From positions 806,001 to 870,000 of the forward strand of contig NZ_VFPS01000001.1 of assembly GCF_006716815.1 (NCBI RefSeq): a stretch of 64,000 bases of DNA. The letters are read 5' to 3'. This DNA comes from Microbacterium lacticum (GTDB taxonomy: Bacteria; Actinomycetota; Actinomycetes; Actinomycetales; Microbacteriaceae). The translations under genes were made by a program, and so were the position numbers. This document shows positions 20,837-29,535 of this stretch, one piece after another (position 1 is the stretch's first letter; each line of letters opens with the position of its first letter). The notes under the pieces were generated by a model. The model did no database searches and was not told the origin of the DNA. It saw nothing but the letters and a program-made list of their open reading frames with translations.

Positions 20837-21655
20837 TCAGGCTCCTTCGGGAATCTCGCGCGGCGTGCCGTCGGGGTTCGTCAGCGCGTCGGCGACGGTG
20901 ACGGTGCGGCGTTCGATGCGCTTCTCGATGTCGGTGCCCACCTCGACGATGCGGTGCACGTAGATGCCGGGCAGGTGGATGCTGTCGGGGTCGAGCTCCC
21001 CCGCCGGCACGAGCTCCTCGACCTGCGCGATGCAGACCCGGCCGGCCATCGCGGCGAGCGGGTTGAAGTTGCGAGCCGCCTTGTTGAACACGAGGTTGCC
21101 GTGCACGTCGCCGCGCGCCGCGTGCACGAGCGCGTAGTCCGTGAGGATCGCCTCTTCGAGCACGTACTCGCCCTCGGCGCCGCCGGGTGCGAAGGTGCGG
21201 ACGTCCTTCTGCGGGGACGCCACGGCCACCCCGCCGGCGCCGTTGTAACGCCGCGGCAGACCGCCCTCCGCGACCTGGGTGCCGACGCCGGTCTGCGTGT
21301 AGAACGCGGCGATGCCCGCTCCCCCGGCACGCAGCTTCTCCGCGAGGGTGCCCTGCGGTGTGAGCTCGAGCTCGAGCTCGCCGGAGAGGAACTGCCGCTC
21401 GAACTCCTTGTTCTCACCGACGTACGACGAGGTCATCTTGCGGATGCGCTGGGCATTCAGCAGCACGCCGAGCCCCCAGTCGTCGACGCCGCAGTTGTTC
21501 GAGACGATCGACAGCTCGCGCGTGCCCTGCGCGAGGAGCGCCTCGATGAGGGCGATGGGATTGCCGGAGAGCCCGAACCCGCCGACGGCGAGGGACGCCC
21601 CGTCGGGGATGTCGGCGACCGCCTCGGCTGCCGAGGCGTAGGTCTTGTCGATCAC
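20837..21655 (-). CDS. 3-oxoacid CoA-transferase subunit A
   Basis: A 272-residue alpha subunit with the [13 protein letters not shown] glycine-rich motif, [12 protein letters not shown] and the [20 protein letters not shown] block. The GTG start ([13 protein letters not shown]) follows an AAGGAG site at good spacing. It is the first gene of an A-B-thiolase operon and is divergent from an IclR regulator whose start lies about 100 bp away. Confidence 0.9.
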   Translation of the reverse strand: MIDKTYASAAEAVADIPDGASLAVGGFGLSGNPIALIEALLAQGTRELSIVSNNCGVDDWGLGVLLNAQRIRKMTSSYVGENKEFERQFLSGELELELTPQGTLAEKLRAGGAGIAAFYTQTGVGTQVAEGGLPRRYNGAGGVAVASPQKDVRTFAPGGAEGEYVLEEAILTDYALVHAARGDVHGNLVFNKAARNFNPLAAMAGRVCIAQVEELVPAGELDPDSIHLPGIYVHRIVEVGTDIEKRIERRTVTVADALTNPDGTPREIPEGA

Positions 21656-21759
21656 GTGTACTCCTTCGTTCGTGTCGCACCTCCATCGTGCGCCCCCGGC
21701 GCGCACCCGCGCACGCGGTCGTTTGCGATGTGGGCGATCGGGCGCGTAGTGTCCACATC

Positions 21760-22551
21760 ATGGACAGCGCCGCCACCCGTACCGTGCCCGGCGCGCAGGC
21801 GGTGGCCCGCGCGGCGGCGCTCCTGCGCCTCGTCACCGGTGCGGGCGACGACGGCATCACCGTCGCCGAGCTCGCCCGCCGCGCCGACCTCACCCGCCCG
21901 ACGACGCACCGCCTGCTGGCCGCGCTGCGGCACGAGGGACTCGTCGACCAGGACGAACAGACGGGGCGGTGGATGCCGGGGCCCGAGCTCTACCTGATGG
22001 GCACCGTCGCGGCATCCCGCTACGACATCACGAACATCGCGCGCGACATCGTGCGCTCGCTCGCGGTGCGCACCGAGGAGAGCGCGTTCCTCTCGGTGCG
22101 CCGCGGCGACGAGACGGTGTGCCTGATCCGCGAGGACGGGAGCTTTCCGATCCGCTCGTTCGTCCTGTCGGAGGGCGTGCGCTTCCCGCTCGGCGTCGCC
22201 TCGGCGGGGCTCGCCATCCTCGCGTTCCTGCCGTCCCACGATGTGGACGCGTACTTCGAACGGCATCCCGAACTCGCCGAGCGCTACGGGGGCGCGCACG
22301 CCGAACCGCGACTGCGCGCTCGGCTGCGTGAGACGCAGGAGCGCGGGTTCGCGCTGAACCCCGGGCTCATCGTCGAGGGCAGCTACGGTCTCGGCGCCGC
22401 GGTGTTCAGCCGCTCGGGCCATCCGCAGTGGGCGCTGAGCCTCACCGGGGTGCAGTTCCGCTTCACGCCTGAGCGCATCGCCGAACTCGGCCGCCTGCTG
22501 CTCGGCCACGCGCACCAGCTCTCGACCCGCGTCGCCGCGGGTGCCCGCTGA
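21760..22551 (+). CDS. IclR family transcriptional regulator
   Basis: A 263-residue regulator. The N-terminal winged HTH (about residues 12-75) includes GITVAELARRADLTRPTTHRLLAAL; the C-terminal effector domain has VRFPLGVASAGLAILAF. It most likely controls the divergent CoA-transferase/thiolase operon. The ATG lies seven bases after a TAGTGT hexamer, which suggests leaderless translation. Confidence 0.9.
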   Translation: MDSAATRTVPGAQAVARAAALLRLVTGAGDDGITVAELARRADLTRPTTHRLLAALRHEGLVDQDEQTGRWMPGPELYLMGTVAASRYDITNIARDIVRSLAVRTEESAFLSVRRGDETVCLIREDGSFPIRSFVLSEGVRFPLGVASAGLAILAFLPSHDVDAYFERHPELAERYGGAHAEPRLRARLRETQERGFALNPGLIVEGSYGLGAAVFSRSGHPQWALSLTGVQFRFTPERIAELGRLLLGHAHQLSTRVAAGAR

Positions 22552-22558
22552 GAGCCGA

Positions 22559-23569
22559 TCAGCCGGCCGCCGCGGTGACCGCCAGCTCCGCCCGCACGAG
22601 CCCGGCGAGCCGCTCGGCGCCGGCGACGCTCAGCACCACGGTGTAGTGGTTGAACTCCGGCCAGCGCTCGTGTGCGATCGCCGGATGCGCGGCGAGCAGC
22701 CCCTCGAGGTACGGCTCGGCGTAGAGGCCGGGTTCCTCGTTCTGCAGGCCCCGCGGCACGGTCACGAGCGTGGCGGGGCGATCGAGAGCGGCGACCGCGT
22801 CGACGACCGTCGTGGTCGTGTTCATATCGATCGTGTCCTCGACCGTCGTAGCGTAGGACGTCGCCGGACGCAGCCGCGGCGGCTCGGCGGAGCCCGCCGC
22901 CGCACCCTCGGCCGCCTCCGGCACGAGGTCGTACGCGAGGTAGCGCTCGAGCGCGGGCGACCAGTCGTCCTGGAACGCGGGGTGCGAGCGCCAGAAGTCG
23001 AGGTAGTCCTCGGTCGAGTCGAAGCGCAGCGTGAGCCGCGCGGCGGTCGGCCCGAGGATCGCCGCGACGAGCGCGTCGGCGTCGAGCCCGGCGGGCGCGT
23101 CGAGGGGCAGTCCCCCGTCGACGAGCACGAGCCGCGACACGAGCTCGGGATGCCGCGCCGCGAAGGCCATCGCGACGAACGCGCCCATCGAGTGCGCGAC
23201 GACGACGACCGGGCCGAGCCCGAGCGCGGCCGACACGGCGGCGAGATCGTCGGCGTGCCGCGCCATCCCGGCGGGCCCGACCAGCTCGTTGCTGCGGCCG
23301 CGGCCGCGGAGATCCGGCGCGACGATCCGCACGTCCGGCAGTTCGTCGGCCAGCAGTTCCCACGCGAGGTGCGACGACGTGACACCGTGGATCGCGAGGA
23401 TCGTCGGCGCCGCGTCCTCGTGCGCCGCCTGCCCCTGCCTTCCGCGGTCCTGCCTCCCCCGCTCGTCGACGGCGTCCTGGCCGCCGCCCGCGTCACGGGC
23501 ATCCCACACACCCACCTGCAGATCGCCGCCGGGGACCGGCACGGCGACGGCGCGCACGGGCCGACTCAT
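22559..23569 (-). CDS. Alpha/beta hydrolase
   Basis: A 336-residue hydrolase. The nucleophile elbow is VVVAHSMGAFVAM, the oxyanion region IHGVTSSHLAWE, and a catalytic His is likely in EFNHYTV near the end. A Gly/Gln/Asp-rich insert near residues 28-50 looks like a loop expansion. It overlaps the bdhA stop by four bases and so belongs to the 3-hydroxybutyrate cluster. It could act on a hydroxybutyrate ester or oligomer, but this is context only. Confidence 0.85.
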   Translation of the reverse strand: MSRPVRAVAVPVPGGDLQVGVWDARDAGGGQDAVDERGRQDRGRQGQAAHEDAAPTILAIHGVTSSHLAWELLADELPDVRIVAPDLRGRGRSNELVGPAGMARHADDLAAVSAALGLGPVVVVAHSMGAFVAMAFAARHPELVSRLVLVDGGLPLDAPAGLDADALVAAILGPTAARLTLRFDSTEDYLDFWRSHPAFQDDWSPALERYLAYDLVPEAAEGAAAGSAEPPRLRPATSYATTVEDTIDMNTTTTVVDAVAALDRPATLVTVPRGLQNEEPGLYAEPYLEGLLAAHPAIAHERWPEFNHYTVVLSVAGAERLAGLVRAELAVTAAAG

Positions 23570-24318
23570 CGCGACGTCCACCCGCCGTCCATCGTGTAGC
23601 TGCCGCCGGTCACCATGCCGGCGCGGTCGGAGACGAGCCAGCCGGCGAGCGAGGCGACCTCCTCGGCCTCGATGAGCCGCTTGATGACCGACTCCGTGAG
23701 CATGATCTTCTCGACGACCTCGCTCTCGGCGATGCCGTGCACGACCGCCTGGTCGGCGATCTGCTTCTCAACGAGCGGCGTGCGCACGTAAGCGGGGTTG
23801 ATGCAGTTGCTCGTCACGCCGTGCGGGCCGCCCTCGAGCGCGGTGACCTTCGACAGACCTTCGAGGGCGTGCTTGGCGGCGACGTACGCCGACTTGTAGG
23901 CGCTCGCGCGCAGGCCGTGCGCGCTCGAGATGTTGACGATGCGCCCCCAGCCGCGCTCGTACATGGCCGGCAGCGCGGCGCGAATGAGAAGGAAGGGCGA
24001 CTCGACCATGAGCCGGTGCATGAAGCGCCAGCGCTCGGGATCGAACTCGTGGATGGGCGCGACCGTCTGGATGCCGGCGTTGTTCACCAGGATGTCGACG
24101 TCGAGCGCGAGATCCTCCTGCGCGGCGGTGTCGGCGAGGTCGACGACCCAGGCCTCTCCCCCGACCTCGGCCGCGACCGTCTGCGCGGCGTCGGCGTTGA
24201 AGTCGGCGACGATCACCGTCGCCCCGCGCCCGGCGAACTCGCGCACGCACGCGAGCCCGATCCCGCTCGCGCCGCCCGTGACCAGCGCGCGCTTGCCCTG
24301 GAGGTCCTGCTCAGGCAT
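23566..24318 (-). CDS. bdhA: 3-hydroxybutyrate dehydrogenase (SDR)
   Basis: A 250-residue short-chain dehydrogenase with ALVTGGASGIGLACVREFAG (NAD binding), NNAGIQTVAPIHEF, the catalytic Ser in IVNISSAHGLRAS and YxxxK in SAYVAAKHALEGL. The IQTVAPIHEFDPERW and NCINPAYVRTPLVEKQI blocks resemble D-3-hydroxybutyrate dehydrogenases. Its expected product, acetoacetate, would feed the CoA-transferase/thiolase operon about 2 kb away. Confidence 0.85.
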   Translation of the reverse strand: MPEQDLQGKRALVTGGASGIGLACVREFAGRGATVIVADFNADAAQTVAAEVGGEAWVVDLADTAAQEDLALDVDILVNNAGIQTVAPIHEFDPERWRFMHRLMVESPFLLIRAALPAMYERGWGRIVNISSAHGLRASAYKSAYVAAKHALEGLSKVTALEGGPHGVTSNCINPAYVRTPLVEKQIADQAVVHGIAESEVVEKIMLTESVIKRLIEAEEVASLAGWLVSDRAGMVTGGSYTMDGGWTSR

Positions 24319-25033
24319 CCGTGTTCCCCTCTGTCGCGCCCGCGCCGCGCACGGCGAGGGCGTTGCGGATGAACCGCATCATGTGGTCGATGATCTCGTC
24401 GGGCATCGCCTCGGGCGGCCGCCCCGCGCCGTCGCGCTCCCAGAGCAGGAAGCGCATGCCGATGAGCTCGCCCGCGCCCATGAGCGCCCAGGCGGTCACC
24501 TCGGGGTCGAGCGCCGCGTCGACGTCGCCGTCCCGCTGGGCTGCGCGCAGGCCCGCCTCGTAGCCTTCGACGATGCGCGTGTAGTGCAGGCGCAGCATGT
24601 CGGGCGAGACGAACTCGGCCTCGCGGACGATCCGGTAGAGCGCCGGGTGGGCGGCCGTGAACCGGAAGAACCCCTCGAAGCCCGCCCGCTCGGCGTCGAT
24701 GCGGTTGTCCGCTCCCGCCATCGCCTCGGCCATCGAGTGGCGCACGCGCCGGTTCAGGTCGACCACGAGCTCTTCGAAGATCTGCTGCTTGCTGTCGAAG
24801 TAGAGGTAGAAGGTGCCGAGACCGATGCCGGCGCGCTCGGTGATCTTCACGATGGATGCCTCGTGATACCCGAGGCTCGCGAACACCTCCTCGGCCGCTT
24901 CGAGGAGCTTCCGGCGGGTCGCCTCACCGCGCTTGGTGAGCGGCTTGCCGGTCGCCGACAGTGCCGCCGTGGGCGCCGGCGGTTCGCTCGGTTCGAAGCC
25001 GACTCCCGCAGCGAAGGCGTCAGTGGTGCTCAT
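24311..25033 (-). CDS. TetR family transcriptional regulator
   Basis: A 240-residue TetR protein. An N-terminal tail of ~30 residues precedes the HTH (RRKLLEAAEEVFASLGYHEA, then ITERAGIGLGTFYLYFDSKQ), and a long ligand domain follows. The stop overlaps the bdhA start and the 5' end overlaps the fused leader-synthetase gene upstream, so it is transcribed with the hydroxybutyrate genes and probably regulates them. Confidence 0.88.
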   Translation of the reverse strand: MSTTDAFAAGVGFEPSEPPAPTAALSATGKPLTKRGEATRRKLLEAAEEVFASLGYHEASIVKITERAGIGLGTFYLYFDSKQQIFEELVVDLNRRVRHSMAEAMAGADNRIDAERAGFEGFFRFTAAHPALYRIVREAEFVSPDMLRLHYTRIVEGYEAGLRAAQRDGDVDAALDPEVTAWALMGAGELIGMRFLLWERDGAGRPPEAMPDEIIDHMMRFIRNALAVRGAGATEGNTDA

Positions 25034-25406
25034 GCGCGGTCTCCTTGATCAGGGCGGTGGCTTGCTCACGCAGCCGGGAACGGGCGAGCTTCTCGATCGT
25101 CGAGCGGGGCAGCGCGTCGACGAACGCGATGCGGACGGGCACTTTGAAGCCCGCGAGCTCGGTGCGCGCGTGCGCGAGGAGCTCGTCCTCGCCGAGCGCG
25201 GCGCCCTCGAGGTACTGCTTGCCGTAGCCGGCGAGGGGTCCGGTCTCGCTCGTGATGACGCCGACCGTGATCTCGGCGGTGCCCGCCTCGCCCGAGCCGG
25301 AGGCGTCGGGGGCGGCCGTGGTCGGCGCGCACGCCGACAGGGCCAGGGCGGCCGTGGCGGCCATCGCCATCACGACCCCGGGGAGCAGCTTCTTCGTAAC
25401 CCGCAT
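25020..25406 (-). pseudogene. Fusion scar: LivJ-type leader joined to acyl-CoA synthetase tail
   Basis: The first ~65 residues are the lipoprotein signal and start of a branched-chain-type ABC substrate-binding protein: LSACAPTTAAP lipobox, then ITVGVITSETGPLAGYGKQY. From about residue 70 the chain becomes the C-terminal end of an AMP-forming acyl-CoA synthetase (LAGFKVPVRIAFVDALPRST, then IEKLARSRL), including the region of the usual catalytic lysine motif. The frame is continuous. The simplest reading is one deletion that removed the rest of livJ, probably the liv permease/ATPase genes, and most of the synthetase. The 128-residue product should be a non-functional lipoprotein. Confidence 0.8.
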
Positions 25407-25555
25407 GTGCGTGCCTTTCACCATTGGAAGGGATACCTGAGATCTGATTCAGGTACTGAGAGTCTGTTCAGGTTGGCATCCGTTGTCAAATGGCGCGCGC
25501 GATGCATCCATCACCATCGGGTAACCCTTGGGGGCGCTGCGCGATCCGATCCGCA

Positions 25556-25589
25556 TTGCATACCCTGGGTATATACTTCTGGTATGCAA
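25556..25589. promoter_or_regulatory. MarR operator and leaderless promoter
   Basis: Arms TTGCATACC (25556-25564) and GGTATGCAA (25581-25589) form a perfect 9-bp inverted repeat with a 16-bp spacer. A second palindrome ATACCC-T-GGGTAT occupies 25560-25572. A TATACT -10 hexamer (25572-25577) ends six bases before the marR ATG, which itself lies in the right arm, so transcription and translation probably start together. This is a compact autoregulatory site. Confidence 0.7.
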
Positions 25590-26015
25590 ACCGATGACGA
25601 CCTCCTGCGTCTCGTGCTCGGCGCCCACGCGCTCACGCGTGTCGCCTCGCTCGAGACCCGAAACGAAGCGCCCGCCGCACAGTGGCGCACGCTCAGCCTG
25701 CTGCGCGAACACGGTCCTCAGCGCATCGGCGACCTCGCCGCCCTCAGCCGGGTCACCCAGCCCGGCATGACCCGGCTGGTCGCGCAGATGGCCGACGCCG
25801 GGCTGCTCGAGCGGGGTCACGACGAGCACGACTCGCGCGCGACGGTCGTCACGGTCACTCCCGCCGGTCTCGCCGCGCTCGACGAGTGGATCCAGGTGCT
25901 CGGCGCCGCCCTCGCTCCCCGCTTCAGCGACCTCGACGCCGACGACTGGGCCGCAATCCGCCGGGCCGCCGACGTCGTCGACGCGCGCACCCGCACCGCG
26001 GAGGTCTCCCGATGA
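25584..26015 (+). CDS. MarR family transcriptional regulator
   Basis: A 143-residue winged-HTH regulator. The core LREHGPQRIGDLAALSRVTQ is followed by PGMTRLVAQM, and the wing is LLERGHDEHDSRATVVTVTP. It overlaps the following MFS gene by four bases. The start sits in a palindromic operator, so it probably represses itself and the exporter until a small ligand binds. Confidence 0.92.
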   Translation: MQTDDDLLRLVLGAHALTRVASLETRNEAPAAQWRTLSLLREHGPQRIGDLAALSRVTQPGMTRLVAQMADAGLLERGHDEHDSRATVVTVTPAGLAALDEWIQVLGAALAPRFSDLDADDWAAIRRAADVVDARTRTAEVSR

Positions 26016-27247
26016 GCGCCGGCACGAAGACCGCGAAGGTCAGCGTGTGGCGCCAGCCCGCTCAGGTGTGGGCGGTCGCCTTCGCCTGTGTCATCGCGTT
26101 CATGGGCATCGGCCTGGTCGACCCCATCCTCCCCGCGATCGCCGCGTCTCTGCAGGCGACGCCGGTCGAGACCGAGATGCTCTTCACGAGCTACCTCGTC
26201 GTCACCGGTGTCGCGATGCTCTTCACGAGCTGGATCTCCTCGCGCATCGGCACGAAGGCGACGCTGCTGATCGGCCTCGGGCTCATCGTCGTGTTCGCGC
26301 TGCTGTGCGCCCTGTCGGGCAGCGTCGATGCCATCATCGGCTTCCGCGCCGGCTGGGGTCTCGGCAACGCCCTGTTCATCTCCACCGCGCTGGCGACGAT
26401 CGTCGGGGCGGCGTCGGGCGGCTCGTCGGCCGCCATCATCCTCTACGAGGCCGCGCTCGGTCTCGGCATCGCGATCGGCCCGCTCGTCGGCGGCATCCTC
26501 GGCGAGGTGAGCTGGCGCGGACCGTTCTTCGGTGTCGTGGCGCTCATGGCGATCGGCTTCATCGCGGTGCTCGTGCTCGTCCGCAGCGCGGGTGAGAAGC
26601 GTACGCCCGTCCCGCTGTCGGCCCCGTTCCGGGCACTTCGCCAGCCGGCGCTCGCCGTGCTCGCGACCGCGGCACTGTTCTACAACATCGGCTTCTTCGT
26701 GCTGCTGGCGTTCTCGCCGTTCCCCCTCGGCTTCGGCGCGATGGGCATCGGCCTGACCTTCTTCGGCTGGGGTGTCGCGCTCGCCATCACGAGCGTGTGG
26801 ATCGCGCCGATCCTGCTCCGCACGATGAAGCGCAGCACCGCGATGCTGATCGTGCTGCCGCTGCTGGCCATCGACCTGATCGTCGCGGCGCTTGTCGTCG
26901 GTTCGGCGCCCGCGCTCGTCGCGTGCATCATCGCCGGCGGCCTCCTCCTCGGCCTCATGAACACGATCCTCACCGAGTCGGTGATGGAGGCGACGGACCT
27001 GCCGCGCTCGGTGGCATCCTCGTCGTACTCGGCCGTGCGCTTCCTCGGCGGCGCCGCCGCCCCGCCCATCGCGGCGGCGCTCTGGCACGCCTTCAACGCC
27101 TCGGTGCCGTTCTACTTCGCCGCGGTGTCGGTGCTGATCTCAGCCGCGGTCATCCTCTTCGGACGCCGCGCCCTGCGCCGGATCGACGTGCACGAAGCGG
27201 ATGCCACGGAAGAAGCCGCCGCCGTGCTGGTGGGCGACGCCGCCTGA
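26012..27247 (+). CDS. MFS transporter, drug-exporter type
   Basis: A 411-residue, 12-TM transporter of the DHA1 type, with GLVDPILPAIAASL in TM1, SSRIGTKATLLIG in the TM2-3 loop, and GLGIAIGPLVGGILGEVSWRG as motif C in TM5. It is translationally coupled to the MarR gene and is likely an efflux pump under that regulator. Substrate unknown. Confidence 0.88.
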   Translation: MSAGTKTAKVSVWRQPAQVWAVAFACVIAFMGIGLVDPILPAIAASLQATPVETEMLFTSYLVVTGVAMLFTSWISSRIGTKATLLIGLGLIVVFALLCALSGSVDAIIGFRAGWGLGNALFISTALATIVGAASGGSSAAIILYEAALGLGIAIGPLVGGILGEVSWRGPFFGVVALMAIGFIAVLVLVRSAGEKRTPVPLSAPFRALRQPALAVLATAALFYNIGFFVLLAFSPFPLGFGAMGIGLTFFGWGVALAITSVWIAPILLRTMKRSTAMLIVLPLLAIDLIVAALVVGSAPALVACIIAGGLLLGLMNTILTESVMEATDLPRSVASSSYSAVRFLGGAAAPPIAAALWHAFNASVPFYFAAVSVLISAAVILFGRRALRRIDVHEADATEEAAAVLVGDAA

Positions 27248-27370
27248 GGCAGCCCGGCCCCCCGACCGCCCGGATCTCTCCGGGGCGCGCACCGCGTGCC
27301 TCCGGAACGGGCCGGGCGGTCTTCGGCGTCACGGGGCGTGCCTCGCGCCTCCGACCACGAGCGACGCCGG

Positions 27371-27639
27371 TCAGGCGATCGCGTGACCGATGACCGACAG
27401 CAGCTGCAGCTTCTCGTAGCTCTCGCTGCCCGGCACGGCCGTGTAGACGAGCAGGAGGTGCGACTGCTCCGGGTCGAGCAGCGTCTGGCATTCGAGCTCG
27501 AGGGGCCCGACCTCGGGATGCACGAAGTGCTTCACCGTCGCCGGGCGCAGGCCGACCTCCTGCAGCTCCCAGAGAGCGCGGAACTCGGCGCTCTCCCGCA
27601 ACAGCCGCTCGACGAGCTGCGCGGCGCGCGAGCGCGGTC
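27371..27639 (-). pseudogene. MmyB-like XRE regulator, C-terminal remnant
   Basis: Only the last ~85 residues of a MmyB-like ligand domain remain: AAQLVERLLRESAEFRALWE, then HFVHPEVGPLELECQTLLD and the usual LLLVYTAVPGSES. The N-terminal XRE helix-turn-helix is absent because the sequence upstream switches to insertion-sequence DNA at about 27,640. No start codon in a plausible position remains. Confidence 0.7.
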
Positions 27640-28103
27640 CGCGTCGAGGACCATCTCGGTGCGCATGTGCGGCGTGACCCGCCACACCACGATCATGCGG
27701 GAGAACGCGTCGACGATGAAGCACACGACGTCGCCTTTGTTCGCGTCGATGAACGCGACTACTTCCGGTAGTGGCGGTCGAGCTCCGCCCCGAAGCAAGA
27801 CGCGGCTCGCTTGAGCACCTCGTTGGCCCGGCGAAGCTCCCGATTCTCTTGCTCGAGCTCTCGCACCCGCTGCGCCTCGGCGCTGCTCACGCCGGGGGCG
27901 ACACCGTCATCGACGTCGGCCTGCCTCACCCACGTCCGCACGGACTCGACCCCGTAGCCGAGTTGCGTCGCGACGCGCTGCACGGTCCCTTGCGTGACGC
28001 CGAGCTCAGCGCGCAGCGTTCTCACCATCCGCACCGCGGCGGCCTTCTCCTCGACCGAGTAGCGACCCGTTGCCGGCTTCCCATTCGCCAGTTCTTTGGG
28101 CAT
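27640..28103 (-). mobile_element. IS3-family insertion sequence remnant
   Basis: A complete orfA (27759-28103) is followed by a collapsed orfB. After orfA the -1 frame reads VVAFIDANKG, the usual orfB start, and then jumps at about 27,726 straight to CFIVDAFSRMIVVWRVTPHM, the catalytic-core DDE region, before ending at about 27,640 inside the regulator remnant. Roughly 100 residues of orfB are missing in the middle and the whole C-terminus is lost. No clear terminal inverted repeats remain. The element cannot transpose. Confidence 0.75.
27759..28103 (-). CDS. IS3-type transposase OrfA
   Basis: A 114-residue DNA-binding subunit. The HTH region (GRYSVEEKAAAVRMVRTLRA; QRVATQLGYGVESVRTWVRQ) is followed by a leucine-zipper-like coiled coil (RVRELEQENRELRRANEVLK), as in IS3 OrfA proteins. 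It ends ...ELDRHYRK at a point where intact elements shift frame into orfB; here orfB is truncated. Start at MPKELANGKP. Confidence 0.85.
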   Translation of the reverse strand: MPKELANGKPATGRYSVEEKAAAVRMVRTLRAELGVTQGTVQRVATQLGYGVESVRTWVRQADVDDGVAPGVSSAEAQRVRELEQENRELRRANEVLKRAASCFGAELDRHYRK

Positions 28104-28125
28104 AACTCCATCCTCGTTTCCAAGG

Positions 28126-29061
28126 TCAGGAGCCTCCAACAGACCCAGGGCGCTTCAGATCGCGTGGGAGCTTTCGCTCGGGTATCGTCACGAGCACTTC
28201 GCCACCGTCTCGGAGGGATGCGCTCACTGCATGGCGTCCGTTGACGATGAACGCCGTCGAACCGCCGTGTTTGCGGATGCCCCAGCCGCCCCAGTCGGAT
28301 GGGTGCACCGTTGTTGTCCGGACGTCGCCGAGCTTGCTGGCCGGAACCTGCTTGAGCGGGAACCGGAGGAGGGCTGAGCGGATGCGGAGGCCTTCCTGAT
28401 CAACGCGTACGTCGATGCCGAGCAAGGCGACCAGCGCGATCCCCGCGATCGCGAGGACAGCCCAGATGAGCGTGCGAACGATGACCGGTGCTTCCTGGGC
28501 CGCAACGAGCCCGGCCGCGCCGGCGACGGCGAAGATGGCGAACGCCACGCCGATCTGCGGGGAGTAGACCGTCGCCGCCCAGCCAGAGCTGATGGTCCGC
28601 ACGGATGGCTCTTCGTCGACCTCGCGCTGTTCTCTGGATGGGACGAAGGTGCGCAGAAGAACGCCGTAGAGGAGAAGTGCGGCGAGGAGGATCAGCCATC
28701 CGTTGAGTTCGGCGTCTTGTGCGCTTCCCGCTGCGTATGTGAGCCCTGCGGGGACGAGCCACAGTGCCATCCCGATTCCGGCGAAGAACCCTGACCAGGT
28801 GAGGACATCGCGCTTCGTGCGCAAGCTCGGAGACTTCAGCAGGACGACGATGGCGGCAACTGCGCCAGCGGCCGAGGCGATGCCCAGGGCGAGTCCGAAA
28901 ACCCAACCTGTCTCGATAACACCGTCGACTCTGCCTTGAGCGTCCCAGTGGAACGCGACCTGCGAGCCGAGTCCGTCTCTCCAGAAGAAGTAGGTCACCG
29001 CAATGGCGATGGCGGGGAGGAGGCTGGCGAGGGCAGCAAGGGTGCGGCGTGCGAGTGACAT
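28126..29061 (-). CDS. DUF1648 membrane protein
   Basis: A 311-residue protein with about six hydrophobic segments. The N-terminal DUF1648-type region (TYFFWRDGLGSQVAFHWDAQGRVDG) is followed by paired helices and a cytosolic C-terminal PH-like segment (LGIDVRVDQEGLRIRSALLR). Such proteins are often paired with GntR regulators; none is seen here. The C-terminal residues (PRDLKRPGSVGGS) end beside the insertion-sequence remnant and may be altered. Function unknown. Confidence 0.75.
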   Translation of the reverse strand: MSLARRTLAALASLLPAIAIAVTYFFWRDGLGSQVAFHWDAQGRVDGVIETGWVFGLALGIASAAGAVAAIVVLLKSPSLRTKRDVLTWSGFFAGIGMALWLVPAGLTYAAGSAQDAELNGWLILLAALLLYGVLLRTFVPSREQREVDEEPSVRTISSGWAATVYSPQIGVAFAIFAVAGAAGLVAAQEAPVIVRTLIWAVLAIAGIALVALLGIDVRVDQEGLRIRSALLRFPLKQVPASKLGDVRTTTVHPSDWGGWGIRKHGGSTAFIVNGRHAVSASLRDGGEVLVTIPERKLPRDLKRPGSVGGS

Positions 29062-29064
29062 CGA

Positions 29065-29208
29065 TCATACTCCAGTTCTGGATTCGGCGGGCTCATCGTC
29101 GCTTGTCTCGGTGTCCTCTGTCGGCGGTGATGAGGGGAGGAATGTCGCGAGTGCAGGGGCTGCAGCTTGCGTCTTGATGACGTGCTGAACTATTGGCTCG
29201 ATATCCAT
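29065..29208 (-). CDS. Possible small protein (47 residues)
   Basis: An open frame from ATG 29208 ends three bases before the DUF1648 start: MDIEPIVQHVIKTQAAAPAL..., finishing in an acidic tail (EDTETSDDEPAESRTGV). Position and spacing favour a coupled small gene, but there is no recognisable family and codon evidence is slight. Confidence 0.35.
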   Translation of the reverse strand: MDIEPIVQHVIKTQAAAPALATFLPSSPPTEDTETSDDEPAESRTGV

Positions 29209-29304
29209 GCCCGAACAGTACAGGCGGACAGCCTGTGACAGGCAGGAGCGTCGACGCTGATTCTGCACGATCCTGACAGAATCCTGACTCGATCCGAGAA
29301 GCAG

Positions 29305-29343
29305 AACCGCCTCTCCGCAGGAAATTCCTGATGAGAGGCGGTT
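29305..29343 (-). terminator. Terminator after tRNA-Lys
   Basis: Arms AACCGCCTCTC and GAGAGGCGGTT (11 bp, perfect) with an 18-base loop, six bases downstream of the tRNA-Lys 3' end on the minus strand. A TTTTCT run follows on the plus side, so it could act in both directions. Confidence 0.6.
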
Positions 29344-29348
29344 TTCTG

Positions 29349-29421
29349 TGCACCCCCTGGGACTCGAACCCAGAACCCACTGATTAAGAGTCAGTTGCTC
29401 TGCCGATTGAGCTAGAGGTGC
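29349..29421 (-). tRNA. tRNA-Lys(CTT)
   Basis: A 73-nt cloverleaf: acceptor GCACCTC pairing with GGGGTGC, D-arm GCTC...GAGC, anticodon loop CTCTTAA (anticodon CTT), T-arm CTGGG-TTCGAGT-CCCAG. The CCA end is not encoded. It reads AAG codons, common in a high-GC genome. Confidence 0.97.
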
Positions 29422-29535
29422 GTTCCGTCGGTCCGCCGATCGGGATGAAATCCACGGGGCGAACCGAGGGTCAACGTTACCATCACGATGCCGTTCATCG
29501 CCAATCGAGCATGCCACGCCCCGTATTCTGGTGGG

